Shown here: positions 4,736 through 5,463 of the stretch, piece after piece
How the letters are laid out: each line of letters starts with the position of its first letter
How positions within the stretch are numbered: the first letter of the stretch is position 1
Assembly: GCA_031273145.1 (NCBI GenBank)
Contig: JAISSL010000072.1
Span: 1 to 5,463, forward strand
DNA from: Zoogloeaceae bacterium
Lineage (GTDB): Bacteria > Pseudomonadota > Gammaproteobacteria > Burkholderiales > Rhodocyclaceae
Reading direction: 5' to 3'
DNA length: 5,463 nt
Notes under the pieces: generated by a model
The model's input: only the letters and a program-made list of their open reading frames with translations
The model's database searches: none
What the model was told of the DNA's origin: nothing
Translations under genes and position numbers: made by a program

Positions 4736-5463
4736 CGCAGCTTACGCGCAGGCAGGGAGAGCAGAGGTGCAGGTGTTGCAGGGAAAAATCGGTTCCGCGC
4801 CGATTGTCATGCAGCTTGGGATCAGCAAGGATAGCTATGGTCGTATCGCAGCAGGCGGTCGTTATTTTTACCGTAAATACAAGACCGACATTCCGCTGAG
4901 CGGCTATGGAACAGAACAGGGGGATTTACATCTGATTGAGTGGGCATGGAAGGTTGATGATGATTTTGGGGATGATTCAGATGTGCCAGATGGAGCCGTG
5001 CGCGCTCGTATCACGTTAACTCCCAAGGGCAAGGGCTGGCGGGGCACATGGCAGGAAAAGGATACCTCAAAAACCCTGCCGGTCACGCTTGAGCCTCTGA
5101 ACCCGGCTGAACTTGTCGGCGCAAGGTTCAAGGTGTCGGAGTACACGTCGGCATACGATATTGTCAGACTCACCGGGATGTCCCTGCAAGCGGGCGAAAA
5201 AGAAACATTCATGGGCTATACGCTAGAGTGGATGGAGGAACCCATCACCAAACTCGACATGTTCCGGGTGCGGGATGGTTTTTCGGATGAGGCGCTGAAA
5301 CGGATCAACGCCGCGCTTGAAGCGACGCAATTTGAGAGTATCAAGTGGTACTTCGACTGTCAGGGGAATGGCGGATTCAATTTCGAGCAGAGCGTCACGC
5401 CGCTTTTTTTGAACAAGCGCCTACTCAGCGTCAGCATATTTACAGACTGGTTTTGCGGGGGCG
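4692..5463 (+). CDS. secreted protein of unknown function (MFKPSF gene), open at the right edge
   Basis: The frame is open for 257 codons and leaves the window without a stop. Residues 1-24 (MFKPSFILAVLIGLGAAYAQ then AGRA) are a typical Sec signal peptide, with cleavage likely after AYAQA or AGRA. The mature part begins EVQVLQGKIGSAPIVMQLGI and contains GGRYFYRKYKTDIPLSG (55-71), a block I recall from hypothetical periplasmic or surface proteins of Gram-negative bacteria. Acidic runs (DDDFGDDSD, 89-97), a W-rich strand GKGWRGTW (113-120) and SVSIFTDWFCGG (246-257) follow. The last piece resembles the YCGGAHP-like segment of some DUF3298-type proteins, but that link is weak. Two cysteines (C223, C255) could form a disulfide. 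GGAG at 4680-4683 with eight bases spacing fixes the start. The upstream 68 coding-like bases are a relict of mgtE, which suggests the gene once stood directly behind mgtE. Confidence 0.82.
   Translation, partial: MFKPSFILAVLIGLGAAYAQAGRAEVQVLQGKIGSAPIVMQLGISKDSYGRIAAGGRYFYRKYKTDIPLSGYGTEQGDLHLIEWAWKVDDDFGDDSDVPDGAVRARITLTPKGKGWRGTWQEKDTSKTLPVTLEPLNPAELVGARFKVSEYTSAYDIVRLTGMSLQAGEKETFMGYTLEWMEEPITKLDMFRVRDGFSDEALKRINAALEATQFESIKWYFDCQGNGGFNFEQSVTPLFLNKRLLSVSIFTDWFCGG

Noticed and set aside
4904..5212. Minus-strand 102-codon frame
   Set aside because: It lies wholly opposite the signal-peptide gene at 4692, which has a ribosome binding site and continuous protein-like sequence.

Overview
The window reads as chromosomal DNA of a Gram-negative proteobacterium, most likely a betaproteobacterium. 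I base this on moderately high GC, the style of the MgtE and slipin proteins, REP-type palindromes of the CGTCATTC...GAATGACG kind, and one palindrome matching the neisserial dRS3 consensus. This is judged by eye; no search was run. No transposase, integrase, CRISPR array or phage gene is visible.

Left part (1-840, minus strand): an operon runs leftwards from a TTGACA promoter. Its first main gene encodes a 191-residue conserved-looking protein with two N-terminal membrane helices. Its stop overlaps (ATGA) the start of the next gene, which leaves the window. At the head of both genes the best ribosome binding site lies before an ATG whose reading frame soon stops, and that stop itself overlaps (ATGA) the ATG of the longer frame. 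Each is either a short coupled leader or a single-base frameshift.

Middle-left (about 840-1240): a gene-free cluster of at least five palindromic repeats. Two of them are inverted copies of one hairpin with compensating base changes in the stem.

Centre (1246-2744, plus strand): mgtE, a complete Mg2+ transporter/channel gene, behind an extended -10 promoter. It is followed by the start of a secreted-protein gene (MFKPSF...) that breaks off after about 25 codons, then a 170-base stretch without a recognised gene, a tRNA-Lys(UUU)-like gene with a flawed acceptor stem, and a complete slipin-type SPFH (Band 7) gene.

Right part (4580-5463): the last 68 bases of mgtE reappear here as a fossil, followed by an MFKPSF... 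gene that is open to the window edge. The mgtE/MFKPSF junction is therefore present twice, as direct repeats of about 131 bp placed 1,928 bp apart that bracket the tRNA-slipin block. The simplest reading is that mgtE was once directly followed by the MFKPSF gene. The tRNA-slipin block then entered or was rearranged by recombination across this junction, leaving one broken MFKPSF gene and one broken mgtE tail. This duplicated junction is the most interesting structure in the window. I see no convincing sign of a new defence or enzymatic system.
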